A stretch of DNA of 64,000 nucleotides from Aporrectodea caliginosa (taxonomy: Eukaryota > Annelida > Clitellata > Crassiclitellata > Lumbricidae): contig JACEVL010000021.1 in the NCBI GenBank assembly GCA_020284085.1, positions 171,501 to 235,500 of the forward strand, written 5' to 3'. The translations under genes were made by a program, and so were the position numbers. Below, piece by piece: positions 53,634-64,000 of the stretch. The notes under the pieces were generated by a model. That model was not told the origin of the DNA and did not search any database. It saw only the letters and a list, made by a program, of their open reading frames with translations. Numbering within the stretch: position 1 is the first letter of the stretch; every line of letters starts with the position of its first letter.

Positions 53634-55375
53634 AGTAAGTAAGTAAGTAAGTATATCCTTTATTGATCCATTTGCTCTGTTGTGGTTGCGGGCTTTTCTG
53701 ATTGGTCGTAGCCAGTCTGTGGTTTTTGGTTTCACCCGGTCTGACTGGTCCGGGTCTCATTTGGTCTTCCACAGGGTTCCATATTGGGGCCATTACTTTA
53801 CATCCTTTACACCGCTGACTTAAACCAGGTTCTTTCTTCTGTGGGGGTTAGGGCGCATCAATATGCCGATAACACCCAGGCATATGTCCGGGTCCAGCTT
53901 CAGATGCTATCTCTCTAGTGGATAAAATGCAAATGACATCGGAGGTAATTGGCGCCTGGATGTCATCCAACCGTCTTCGGCTGAACCTGGAAAAACACAG
54001 TTCATCTGGGTTGGGACTCGCGGGCAGCTATCCAAAGTCGATTTATCCTATCTACAGCATCTCTTTCCTGCCGTCTCTTTCTCTACCACTGTGCGGGATT
54101 TGGGTGTGACCCTGGACCAGGAATTGACCTTTTCAGAAGACGTGAGGAATGTATGTCGCACGTGCTTTTACCATCTACGTCAGATTAGATCGGTACGCCG
54201 CTCTCTAACAACAAAAGCCGCTACGACCCTGATGCATGCATTCATATGCACCAGAGTCGACTACGGCAATGCTGTCTACGCGGGCTTAACCCTGTCGCGC
54301 ATTAGTCAGCTGCAATCTGTGCTAAACGCCGCGGCTCGGCTGATAGGAGGCATACCAAAGTTCGCGCATAATTATATCTTGCTTTATACGGGAGGAACTG
54401 CACTGGCTGCCAATGCAAAAACGCATTGAGTTTAAGATCCTAATGCTTATTCGCAATTGTCTTGCAGGTCAAGCCCCAGTCTATCTTAGGGAGCTTCTGT
54501 GCCAGTGCTTTACATGCCAGGTCGTAGATTCCTTCGCTCTGCCACTCAAGGCGACCTGGTTGTCCCTGTGCCTCGAACTTCGATGGTGCTTCATAAGAGC
54601 TTTGCTGTGGTCGGTCCATCTCTCTGGAATAGGTTGCCTAGCAACCTCCGTATTGAGCTTGTTGGTCTTTCCTTGCCCCTTTTCCGCAGGCGTTTGAAAA
54701 CCATTCTTTTCGATCGTGGTTTGGTGTTGTGAGGTCGAGAGCGCCTCTGAGGAGTATTTCTTAAAGTGGCGCTATATAAATTTACGATTACGATTACGAT
54801 TACGAATTGCTAACCGCACTTTGGTGTACATTGTGAAGTATATAATCACGAATAAATCATCCTAATAATAAAGTTTTGCGTGCCAGACTGTCTGCAACAG
54901 GTAGAATTCTGTCATGTTTACGTGGACGTAGAGCATATACTACAGTTTTAATTGGGGGCAGTAGGTCATGTAGAACATGGCCTGGATCTGCACAAACAGC
55001 ACCGAAGAGGCGGGTGCCAGCAATCTGGCATAGTTGTTCGAAACTTGGGTTGTTTTCGGGCAGGTATCGTAGCCGGACCAGTCGCCGCAGCAGCGACTGT
55101 AGGCGTGTCCGTCTGTCCTGACCCACAAACCCCCACCAAGCCGGAGAGGCATACAACATCCTGGTAAGAGTAGTCGCACGGACAACGTCGTGGAGTGTTG
55201 ATCCCGATAACCCGTGGGCAGCAAGAACACGGAGAGCATAAAGTGACTGCCTAGCCCTCCTACAAAATGTTGTCTACGTGTTTATCAAAGTCAAATTTTC
55301 CTGTGAGGGTGACTCCTAAAATATTCATACTTTCCACCCGTTTGAATCCCGACTTGGCACCTGTCAGATGTTAAT
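53634..55375 (-). pseudogene. Jockey-like LINE, RT C-terminal part with (TTAC)n tail, split by an L2
   Basis: The minus strand from about 55375 reads RVESMNILGVTLTGKFDF and HVDNIL, then (with breaks) MLYASPAWWGF, RRLVRLRYLPENNPSFEQLC and YALRPRKHDRILP, matching the C-terminus of the RT at 3-1628. The 3' end (GTACACCAAAGTGCGGTTAG) is at about 54805-54840. Its continuation and (TTAC)n tail lie at 53634-53676, beyond an L2 insertion. Confidence 0.85.
53677..54804 (+). pseudogene. L2-like LINE, 5'-truncated at RT motif B, in the jockey-like 3' UTR
   Basis: 1128 bp flanked by ATTTGCT (53670-53676) and AATTGCT (54805-54811). Plus-strand RT blocks: GLPQGSILGPLLYILYTADL (about 53768), HQYADNTQAYV (about 53853), WMSSNRLRLNLEK, VRDLGVTLDQELTF, RVDYGNAVYAGL, and after a frameshift VGPSLWNRLPSNLR, ending at 54730. 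The catalytic YADD reads YADN. The 3' end is GTGGCGCTATATAAATTTAC plus a (GATTAC)n tail. Confidence 0.88.
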
Positions 55376-56735
55376 TACTGACTACAATTGAATTACTGTC
55401 TAAAGCTGTTTGTAAGACTTCTTTGCTTGTAAACTTCCGTTTCGCCTTTTTGTACTTTTAGGCCTAATGTCATGAGGCTAGGTTATACATGCATATAATA
55501 AGTATATAATAAGTGTATATATATACACACAACATTGACTAAAGATGCTTGCTAGTGGGAATTAAGCAGATAAGTCTCTTGGTTGGTCTTGGCTTTATCA
55601 TGGCATTACAGGATAAGGTGTGGGCTAGTTTCATTGGCTGAATGGTTTCCCTAGGCAGGCTTTACACTTGAGTGGCAAGTGCCTCAGCTTGTATTCTTAA
55701 ATATATTTTTAATTATATCTTTCCTCTGATTGGCTCAGCGTCTCTACGGGTACAAAACCAGTGGTATAAATTCTTAAGCTCACCTAAAAACGAGGCTTGT
55801 TCGGATAGATTGGTTTTGGGTTTAACTTTGGGTTATTGATCGTTTGGGGTACAGCCAGGTTTGGAACTCGTGAACACTTAAGACTTAACACTTAAAACTT
55901 AAAACTTAATACTTCATTGTTTAACCTTGATTTTTATTATTCTTAATTTTAATTAATATTATTGTCAACTACAGATAACGAACATTATTCTTTATTAAGA
56001 GATAATATTTCACGGACTATTATCAACGCTTAGTAGAAGACTTACTTCACTGTTTATTTGTAATTGTCATTATATTACCGCCTAATGATTACTGATTGTT
56101 TATCGTTTAATTAAATAATCAAAATTGTCATCTATTGTCTCTCCTGTGAGCTTAACAAGTAGACATAGTTCCCTGTAGAAGCTCTGCCTTAAGCGGGGTG
56201 AGACTACTATACGTTTCCGGTTGCATAGCGCTCAGACCGGAAGTAGCCGGGGTAAAAACAAAAATTCCGCCCAAATATAGCTTATGACCCTCTGCTAATA
56301 TAATATACTGCATGAAATCCGCCACGCCAGCACTATGCCTGAGTCATTACGTTTATGCCGGATTAATCCGGCGCTAAGGCGTGAGGATTTTCAGCTGGCC
56401 GCCGGATATATCCGGCATGTGGCGTTAAGCGGTTAAGTAGGGAGTTAGTCGCGCACCGCTGTGTGTGTCACGCTTGTTGAACCCTTAGTGGTCATTATGC
56501 TGATTCCGAAGCCGGTGAATAAGCTGGTCTCCCTGACGTGGGTTTTGTGGGCGCTGAGAAATTTTCGAGGATTTACATTACATTGTCGAGTGTACCCTGA
56601 GTGGTCACTATTCATGTTTAGTACCGATTCTCGAAGTTTGTTCTTCCTTTGTGAAGTTTGAGGTGACGTCTTCTTGAAGAGTCTGCTTTTGTCGATGTTT
56701 GTCTTGAATGTGTGAGTATAATGTCCATTATAGTG

Positions 56736-57226
56736 TAAGTAAGTAAGTAAGTAAGTAAGAATATCCTTTAATAAACCAATTGCTAACCGCATTTTGGTGT
56801 ACACACATCATAGTAGTTGCAATAAATCTAAATAAGCAAGTCTATTTTATTTAAGTCCTATAAATCATCCTAGTGATGTAGGTTCTTCGCATCAGGCTAT
56901 CAGCGGGAGGAATGACACGATCATGGGCCCTAGGGTGGAGAGAATAAACGGAAGTTTTAACAGGGGGAAGCAAGGCATGTAGCACATGACCTTTATCGGT
57001 CAGAACAGCAGAGAATAGACGGGAATCCGCCTAAAGCATAACTGCTCAAAGGACGGTGAGTCCTCAGGAAGGTAATGATAGCGAATGAGGCGACGTATCA
57101 AGGTTTGAAGCCTGTTCCTTTCGCACTGCCCGGCGAAACCCCACCAAACAGGCGAGGCATAAAGCATCCGTGCCAGCGTTGTGGCACGCACGACATCAAA
57201 AAGCTGCGGACCTCGCAGAGTCCTAC
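56736..57226 (-). pseudogene. Jockey-like LINE RT C-terminus with (TTAC)n tail
   Basis: The minus strand reads RTLRGPQLFDVVRATTLARM, LYASPVWWGFAGQ, IRYHYLPEDSPSFEQLC. After a frameshift, GHVLHALLPPVKTSVYSLHP and HDRVIPPADSL. The 3' UTR ends GGTTTATTAAAGGATATTC then (TTAC)n at 56736-56758. It is a close relative of the copy at 53.6-55.4 kb and is truncated at 57226. Confidence 0.85.
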
Positions 57227-57847
57227 CATTTTATTCAATATTGCGAAAAGTTTTTCTTTTTCTTGCCATTTCTCACATCATTCTAACTCACATTTCACTT
57301 GTAGAAAAACAAGCTGACAATATATACACTGTGCCCGCGAAAATGGGACCCTTATTGGTAATATGAAAATAATGAGTATAATTATTCCAACACCGTTTTA
57401 ATGCTGACAAAATTAGCTAATACTGGATTTTAACAGTTCCTGTCGTCCAGTTATGGCATAATAATGACGTCATTTTTATCAAATTTCAAGTGCTAAGGAT
57501 GGCACAAAAAGGTATCTAAAAATTCAATATTATTTTTATATTTGATTTATCAATTATAAATTTTAGTTTGGTTTTATTTTTACATTTGAATAATATTAGA
57601 CTGCAAAGTGTGTTCGGAATCAGCACAAGCTGCAAGTTGATCTGCTTCTACAATGGACTCTCGAACTCGATATTTTGTAGCGTTTATTTTAATATGTTCT
57701 TGCATATGGTAGCTAAGTGTTCTTCAGGAGTTAGTACTTTAGTTTTCAGCTGATTTTGAACTGGATTGGACAGTTTTATGATAGTCTACATCTATGGACC
57801 TATAAATTTTACACGTGTCGTTCGTAAGTAGGCCTGCTTGGTCTATG
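57227..57847. other. Spacer with mariner-type end
   Basis: TA/CACTGTGCCCGCGAAAATGG at 57325-57346 resembles the terminus at 50966. No opposite end found. The rest is AT-rich with no gene. Confidence 0.45.
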
Positions 57848-58070
57848 ATGTACTAAGATGTGGGTGCGGTGGTGTAGGGGTATATTCGGTGCCTTGCAGC
57901 AGGAGGGTTGCGGGTTCAAATCCACCTCAAGCCGACCCTGGGCAAGTCCTTCACTCGCAATTGCTCATGCACTTCAGCGTGAAACTCCGATTGAGTGTCC
58001 GCGCTGTAGTCGCGAGCGTCTCTGAGTAGAAGGGGCGCTATAACAAGTGCTTATACACATACATAAGCGG
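57848..58070 (+). mobile_element. tRNA-derived SINE with L2-type 3' end
   Basis: The head GGTGGTGTAGGGGTATATTC (A-box region) and GGGTTCAAATCCACC (B box) are spaced as in a tRNA promoter. The body GGGCAAGTCCTTCACTCGC follows, and the 3' end GCGTCTCTGAGTAGAAGGGG then GCGCTATAAC resembles the ends of the L2-like LINEs here. RNA polymerase III transcription and L2 mobilisation are inferred. Confidence 0.8.
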
Positions 58071-58797
58071 TAGAACGTTTGTGAGGAGGAGATCGAGAAC
58101 AATGACGAAGTATGCCAAGCAGAAATATTTCTTGTATTTCTACGATATTTGCCTAATTCTAAATCCAACAATCGTTTCTTAATAGACACACGTCGTTGTC
58201 TCCTCGTCGGGTTTGGTATCCGATCGGTAGAGCGGTCTCAATGGCCATCAACCGAATACTATAGCTGATTTATACTCTGAAAACAGCTCGGTGCTAAAAT
58301 ATAGAGATTCACTTGACCTTTGTACCGAGCTGATAAACAGAAGACTTCACCTTGGACTTAGGCTGAGGTACCATACTTCACTTAGGTCTATGATATGCGG
58401 CTTGGATGAGAATATTAAACATACAAAACATATAAAAAGAAAACGGGAATCAGAAGTCGTCAGGAAAAAGCACGGAGAGGTAAGAATGAATCATAGCTAC
58501 CAAATATTTAAATTTGTGGAGATTGCGCTGATACTTGGAGAAGTAGGCTACAGTTCTGTAAAACCAAGAGAAGAGGTGTAGTTTATAGAACGCATTTTTG
58601 CAAATGGTCCTATTAATAAATGTACATGGTTGCGACGTCAAAAATTCACTTCAGTAATGAAAGGTGACTATCACTTATTTTAGGCTCTGTGTTATTTCGA
58701 GCGTGCTAGACACCTGTTCTCCAACTCATTGGGCTGAGGTAGGCTACCATACTTCACTTTTCGTAGGCAAAATAAACGGTGCCTATAATAATTAGTA
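58071..58797. other. Unassigned spacer
   Basis: No recognised gene. A 96-codon frame at 58291-58581 lacks recognisable motifs. Confidence 0.35.
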
Positions 58798-59010
58798 GGC
58801 CTATCATCATCATCATCAGTATCCATGGGTCGAAAGCCCGTAGGTGTCCAATGCAAATTTCGTCATTTGTTTCCATAATCCTCTGTCTTGCGCCAGTACA
58901 CTCAAGCTGTGTACGTCTTGTTTGCACAAATCCCTGATGCCATCAGTCCAGGTCTTCCTCTTCGTCCACTTCCATCCATCATTCCCATCACGACAGAATG
59001 CCAATACTTA
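58798..59010 (-). pseudogene. RTE-like LINE C-terminus with (ATG)n tail
   Basis: The minus strand reads WTKRKTWTDGIRDLCKQDVH, VLAQDRGLWKQMTKF and ATDTYG-like TYGLSTHGY before an ATGATGATG run at 58804-58818. The RxxTWxDxI...L..DR..W pattern is the C-terminus of RTE-type reverse transcriptases. It is heavily 5'-truncated. Confidence 0.65.
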
Positions 59011-59867
59011 GGCATAGATGAGAATCTGTCAAGAAATCAAAAGTCGCTGACGGCAGGGTAGCCTACGTGTTTAACTGAAGAGGCCAGTCTATTATTCGTT
59101 AAGAACGGTCGATGCAGTCCAGACAAAGTTTATCTCAAAGACTTTACCACTGAGAAAAAAATTACTGGTGATCTGGTTGATCACAGAGCCAGAAATCCAA
59201 AGATTTCAGTTATGCGAAATTTTGTTATTGATGCTTTTGATTACTTTGAATTTTGAATTTGTTATTATAGTCGTCGATGTCTTTTGATTTCAAACCTAGG
59301 AAAATAAGTCGTCAGTTCTTGCGTTCGTTCAATTTTGTTCTAGCCTACACAGAAAAGATCGGTTGAGTCTATTGTAAAATGATTTCGTAAAAGTAATAGG
59401 GACATAATTAAATTCTAATGCCCGAGCTTTCTTTGCAGTTCAAAGTAGTAATCAATAGTCCAGTCAGTGTGCTTAGGTTTCGGATGTCATTATTTATTCA
59501 TGAGTTGTTTAGGCCTAAGCATTAAATAACTCGTACATTTTCACTTACTTGCTTACATAGGTGGATTCTTCCACTTATTTGGAAAGTGTAACGTTTTCAA
59601 CAGCTAGCACTATACGGTGCGCACAATGTGATATCTCCATACACTCGCACTTTCGGGTGTATTTTGCACAGTGAGGGTTGTTTGATTAATGCACGGACCC
59701 ATCTGAGAGCTAGGTACTATAGGCCTAATATTATGTTCACTAAAGGATGAGCACTAGCCTTGCAACACGTATTTCCTGGTTTCAACCTTCTTTGACAATG
59801 GCCAGCGTCAAAGAACAGGAACCCCGTTCATCCGTCTCAGGGCTTGACGAAAAAAATATTGCGAAAG

Positions 59868-59906
<39 letters not shown>

Positions 59907-59923
59907 GACACACACAGAGTCAC

Positions 59924-60006
<83 letters not shown>

Positions 60007-60752
60007 GAGCGAGCCGTGTTGCTTCAACACTTTGACGACGACAGTGACTGAGAAACCAAAGCAGCTTTAAGTTGTAAAATTTATTGTGGCTCAAGATCTT
60101 TTACAACTTAAATCGTTGTGAAAGCTTATGCCTATTGACCTTTAGCAGTATACAGTGTACACCTATGCCTTCTGAAGCGGTATGCGTGCGAAGGCTGATG
60201 TGTACGATAGTTACACAACGTCACATCTGGTCTATATCAATTTTTAGTCCTAATAATAGCTGCATAGATGATGTAAAAATCTGGTTCACGATATCCACAG
60301 TTTATGGAACATTTTATTATAAAAGGCTACAGTTACATGCATTGCATCGACAAAGACAATGTTTAGTTCATTTGCGTCAGCTGTCTATGATACAAGAAAT
60401 TACGAAGACCACCGTTGAGTCAGAATTAGGGTGGTCCATGGTCACATGGTAAAAAATGATGTTCAAGCTAGAGTTCAAGACAGCCCCTCAGTTTTTTACA
60501 CCTGTTAATCGTATCATTCTGGCAAAATTTCAGCTTCCTACTCCAACTGGAAGACGGTGCTCACAGACCCTTCCCCTTTACCATATAGAACTAACAGTGC
60601 GATAGGTTAGAAAATACGCATAACGTCTTGAAATCTTAAATTGTGATAAGATTATTAATTTACCAATGACCATTGTACACAAATAGTAGCTATGTCATGT
60701 TAGTAATATTATTTGCTGCAAGGAAACATAAACAATTAGCAACTCCTCAACT
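59011..60752. other. Spacer with (GACA)n and (GA)n microsatellites
   Basis: (GACA)n at 59873-59905, then a nearly pure (GA)n tract at 59928-60008. Otherwise no gene or element recognised in 59.0-60.75 kb. Confidence 0.7.
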
Positions 60753-61639
60753 GAATCGTAATCGTAATCGTAATCTCCAAACTTCTAAAGCGCCACTCGA
60801 AAGCCAAGCGCAGGGCACCAGCTTATTCACGAGCGCTGCGTCTAGTCAGAAGGGTTGTCCAAAAAAGAGTAGTCCGAGGGAGGTCAGAGTCCGGTTTCCA
60901 GAGGATCAGAGGGGTCAGAGTAGCTGCTAAGGTGGGTGTCGTTTAGGTCGAGAGTTTGAAGTTAGATGATCAGTTGAGTCGTGGTAAGAGTTCTTGAAAA
61001 GGAGAGACTTTAGTTTCAAGTGGAAAGACTTGGCGGTGATGGATAGAGGAGCCCGATGCGGAAGATGGTGGGTGATCGGAGATGATGGTTGAGGAACCGA
61101 AAAAGTGCGGAATGAATTCAGGAGGTAGGTCGTTCCAGAGACGTGGTGCAGTGTTGGATATTGCTCGGTTGGAGAACTTGAGATGAGTAGTGACAGAAGG
61201 TCGAGAGAGAGTGAGAATGGAGGAAGATCTGGTAGAGCGGGGTGGCTGGATAGTGAAGAGGTCGCGAAGATATCTGGGCTGGGAGTATTGTAGAGAGTTG
61301 TAGGTTAGTGATAAGACTTTGAAGTGAATTCGCTCTGGGATTTTTAACCAATGGAGTGATTTGAGGATCGGAGTGATATGATGATGCTTGGGCGTTCTGG
61401 TGACGGCCCTTGCTAATAAGTTTTGGATGGGAGTTGCAGACGCTTTAGTTGGGTAGATTCAAGGTTTAGAATGATGGAATTGCAATAGTCGAGCTTTGAG
61501 TGGACAATGGAGGTAGCAATGGTGGAGGCAGTTTTGAAGTCGAGCATGGGTCGGATGCGGCGGAGGTCACGAATGTGCATGAAGCAGGAGCGCGAGAGGT
61601 TGGATATGTGGTTAGAGAAGGAGAGATGTGGATCAAAGG

Positions 61640-62060
61640 TTACACCAAGATTGCGGACAGGGGCATCGGAGGTGAAGGTAAGAGATGAAGAGTTAGTGGA
61701 TAGGAGTATTGAAGGGTCAGGGATTTTCTTTGGTCAGGAAGGCCTAGGATGATAAATTCTGTTTTGGAAGGGTTCAGGCAGAGGAGGTTGGACGACATCC
61801 ATTGAGAGACTAGGTTAACCACATTGAGTAGTTTGGCAATGGAGGTGGAAAAAGAGCTTGGGAGAAGGATATGTAGAGTTGGGTGTCGTCTGCGTAGAGA
61901 TGGTGGTCAACAGAGGAGGATTGTATGAGATGGCTTAATGGTGTAGTATACAGAATGAAGAGCAGTGGACCCAGGACGGAGCCTTGAGGGACACCACAAG
62001 AAAGTGGGAGGTTGCGAACAGTGGCTGGAGGCTTTAATAGAGAAGGATCGGGAAGACAGG
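61640..62060 (-). pseudogene. L2-like LINE RT, catalytic part after frameshifts
   Basis: After the indel near 62045 the second frame reads [20 protein letters not shown] (motif B) and [15 protein letters not shown] (catalytic YADD intact). Another shift near 61850 leads to [19 protein letters not shown] and TEFIILGLPDQRK. The protein cannot be made in one piece. Confidence 0.88.
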
Positions 62061-64000
62061 TAGGACTGGAACCATTGTAGAGCAGTGCCAGAGACGCCAA
62101 ACCAAGATGACAGTCGATGAAGAAAGAGGCTGTGGTCAATGGTGTCGAATGCGGCGGAGATGTCGAGGAGACAGAGGCAGGAGACTTGCTGATGGCTGAC
62201 TGCAGAGACCAGTTTATTGTAGAGAGAGACGAGTAGAGTTTCTGTGGAGTGGTGTTTAGTGAAGCCAGATTGGTGGGGATTGAGCAGTGAGTTTGAAGAG
62301 AGGTAGTCATTGAGCCGGGTAAGGACAATTCGTTCAGTTAATTTCGATAGAAAGGAAAGATTTGAGATGGGACGGTAGTTAGATAGGTTTTCCTTGTCAA
62401 GATTTGCTTTTTTGAGCAGGGGAGAGACGAGAGAGTGCTTGAAAACCATAGGGAAGTTACCAGTGGAGATCGAGAGATTGATGATCTTGGTGATTACAGG
62501 AACGAGGACAGAAGCACAGTCTTTTAGAAGAGAGGTGGGGATAGGATCAAGTTCACATTGCTTGTTGGGAAGAGAGTTTAGGAGGAGTGCCACTTCTGTT
62601 TCAGTGGCAGGAGAGAAAATTGGGAGAGATGATAGAGAGGTAGGAGGAGTAGGGTTTGGAAATGGGAGTGGATCAGTGCTGGAAGAGTTGGAGGCTAGAA
62701 GAGATTGCAGTGTAAAGCGAAGGGATGAGATTTTGTCCGAGAAGAATGAACAGAAGGTATCAGCGATAGAGGGAGAGGGAATGGAGCTGGGTAGTGGAGA
62801 GGGAGATTTGCGATGGAGAAGAGAATTTACAGCTCTCCACAGATGTCTTGGATTTGAGGAGCTGGAATGGATTAGCGAGGAGTAGTACTTCTTTTTGGCA
62901 GCAGCGATCAGTTTGTGGTATCTATTGGTAACAGATTTTAGGGTAGCGAAGGCTTTTGTTCTGGAAGTTGGGTCAGAAGCGCTCTGGTAGGCGTGCTCAA
63001 GATGACAGTCGATGAAGAAGGAGGCTGTGGTCAATGGTGTCGAATGCGGCGGGTGCCTGAAAACCTTCCGCAGGCACCTGCGGAAGGTTTTAAAAGCTTG
63101 GAGGTAGGAGGTGAACCAAGGGTAATTGGTATGTGAGCTGTGCTTGGTTTTGAGTGGTGCGTGGATGTCAAGGAGGTCAGAAAGTGTGGAATTGTAGCAA
63201 GACAGGAGGTCGTCAAGAGAAGACGGAGGGTTAAGAACCAGCTGAGAGTGAAGGATATCTTTGGTGAAGACCTGGTAGTCAATGGACCCGATGAGACGGA
63301 ATGAGTGAGTGGAAGGAGGGGGTCGAGGAAAAGGCTTAATTTCGAGGTCGGCCATGATTAGGTAATGGTCAGTAATGTTGAGAACAGAGTGTGATAGTTT
63401 GGGTGATAAGAAGGAGGAGGCAGAAGTGATAACAAGGTCGAGCGTGTGGATTTTGATGTGAGTTGGGAAGTTGACATGTTGAATGAGATTTGCTGATGAG
63501 AGGAGGTTCAGAAAGTCGGATGCAAGAGAGTCGGAGGGATTGTCAACATGGATGTTGAAGTCGCCGGTGAGCAGGAATTCATTGGGAGTAGTGGCAGCGA
63601 GTGAGAGGAGAGAGCCAAATTCATCTAGAAAGACAGAGGGCTTTGAGGAATAGGCAGACGAGGTAGGAGGCCGGTAGATATTGAAGACTGTTAGTAGGTC
63701 TGAGGCAAGTCGGAGTGTTGTGGAGGAGCATTCGAAAGAACGGAAACTGTGATGAGTGGAGTTGAGGACGACAGCTGGTTCACGAACCAGGAAGGCAGTG
63801 CCGCCACCAGAGATTTTTACTGACTTTGCAGAGGAGGTGGTACGAGGAAAGTTTTGGAAGGAGTAGCCACGAGGTATGCAGTCAGAGATAAGGGGGTTGG
63901 AAGATAAAGTGGATAACCAGGTTTCTTGGAGGGCAATAACATCAGGTGGACGAGAACAGGAGGCAAGGTCACTTAGAGCAATGGAGTTTCTGGGGTTAAG
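61907..64000 (-). pseudogene. L2-like LINE endonuclease plus N-terminal reverse transcriptase
   Basis: The frame is open from the window edge (64000) to 61907, so the ATG at 63353 is internal. Endonuclease blocks on entering: VIALQETWLS (catalytic Glu), KSVKISGGGTAFLVR, VFNIYRPPTSS, LLTGDFNIHVD and HTLDLVITSA, then NITDHYLIMADLEI with the His. RT follows: LLNSLPNKQCELDPIPTSLL, VVSPLLKK-type [33 protein letters not shown], and motif [16 protein letters not shown] at about 62150. A one-base indel near 62045 then moves the rest of the RT to another frame. A 54-bp copy of the motif A region is inserted in frame between the two domains at 62999-63052. Confidence 0.9.

Larger units (their letters stand above)
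53279..56432. mobile_element. Candidate piggyBac-like element with TTAA TSD, 3.15 kb composite
   Basis: The left terminus CCCTTTAACCGCCGCAAGCC and the right terminus (inward) CCGCTTAACGCCACATGCC are imperfect inverted repeats flanked by TTAA (53275-53278, 56433-56436). Just inside the left end the minus strand reads an acidic SDLDSNKSDDETRAI stretch and DDDEFIDIDDG, compatible with a piggyBac transposase N-terminus. The bulk is later LINE insertions. From 55.4 to 56.3 kb I see no protein. Confidence 0.5.
60754..64000 (-). mobile_element. L2-like LINE, nearly full length but decayed, running off the right edge
   Basis: Minus-strand element whose 3' end is GAGTGGCGCTTTAGAAGTTT followed by an (ATTACG)n tail at 60754-60775. 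The order from the right edge is endonuclease, RT with frame breaks, RT C-terminus (about 61640 down to 61118, TTSLERPTS and LQPSNIQHC blocks) and 3' UTR. The 5' UTR and endonuclease start are outside the window. Confidence 0.9.

Noticed and set aside
59747..60094. Arg-Glu and Leu-Ser repeat frames
   Set aside because: Produced by the (GACA)n and (GA)n tracts.
62394..62885. 163-codon plus-strand frame
   Set aside because: It lies antisense to the L2 RT and has no motif. It is a shadow of the LINE coding strand.

Overview
The window looks like metazoan nuclear DNA, most likely from a marine invertebrate. It is AT-rich and intron-like, with no operons. It is packed with LINEs (L2-like, jockey/CR1-like, RTE-like), hAT, piggyBac-like and TA-targeting DNA transposons, a Polinton-type fragment, tRNA-derived SINEs and long microsatellites. 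The palindrome TAGGCCTA recurs often, which I associate with marine deuterostome genomes, but I cannot name a species. Only two loci look like possible functional host genes: a C2H2 zinc-finger exon (10.1-11.2 kb) and a 957-residue Mab-21/cGAS-like receptor (cGLR)-type protein with TPR-like C-terminal repeats (31.2-34.1 kb).

The backbone of the window is the remains of a small cGLR-type family: copy A (8.7-9.5 kb, minus, C-terminal part only), copy B (17-19.9 kb, minus, broken), copy C (31.2-34.1 kb, plus, intact) and copy D (42.3-46.1 kb, minus, frameshifted and internally duplicated). Copies A and B share about 1 kb of 3' flank, so the duplicated unit was a genomic block. Copies C and D both keep a 3' splice-acceptor-like AG one base before the ATG, which argues for DNA-level duplication rather than retroposition. 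The intact copy keeps a GS motif, a D-x-D pair and a third Asp candidate, as expected for an active nucleotidyltransferase of the innate-immune cGLR group.

Layout. 0-2 kb: jockey-like LINE end. 2.2-2.5: hAT MITE. 4.4-5.4: long-TIR element holding an L2 fragment. 5.4-6.2: LINE endonuclease relic. 6.2-9.5: copy A and its 3' flank, broken by a LINE with a 6-bp TSD that itself contains a MITE. 10-12: zinc-finger exon. 13-14.1: SINEs and a hAT MITE. 14.2-19.9: copy B, with its C-terminal part replaced by a Polinton-type fragment and its middle split by a hAT with a perfect 8-bp TSD. 21.4-22: a 540-bp trinucleotide microsatellite. 23-24.1: transposase-like relic. 24.4-30.7: three concentric TA-flanked DNA elements. 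31-34: copy C. 35.2: a 74-bp-arm hairpin. 38.2-40.3: a TTAA-flanked element carrying 12 palindromic GGCGGCC modules. 42-46: copy D. 50-53: an RTE-like LINE with an inverted 5' part. 53.3-56.4: a TTAA-flanked element containing nested LINEs. 57-59: LINE and SINE ends. 60.7-64: a long L2-like LINE running off the right edge.

The genes do not form a pathway. The coherent story is an immune-receptor-like gene family repeatedly duplicated and then dismantled by transposons, leaving one copy apparently intact. Several insertions are datable relative to each other because empty sites and target-site duplications are visible in the window.
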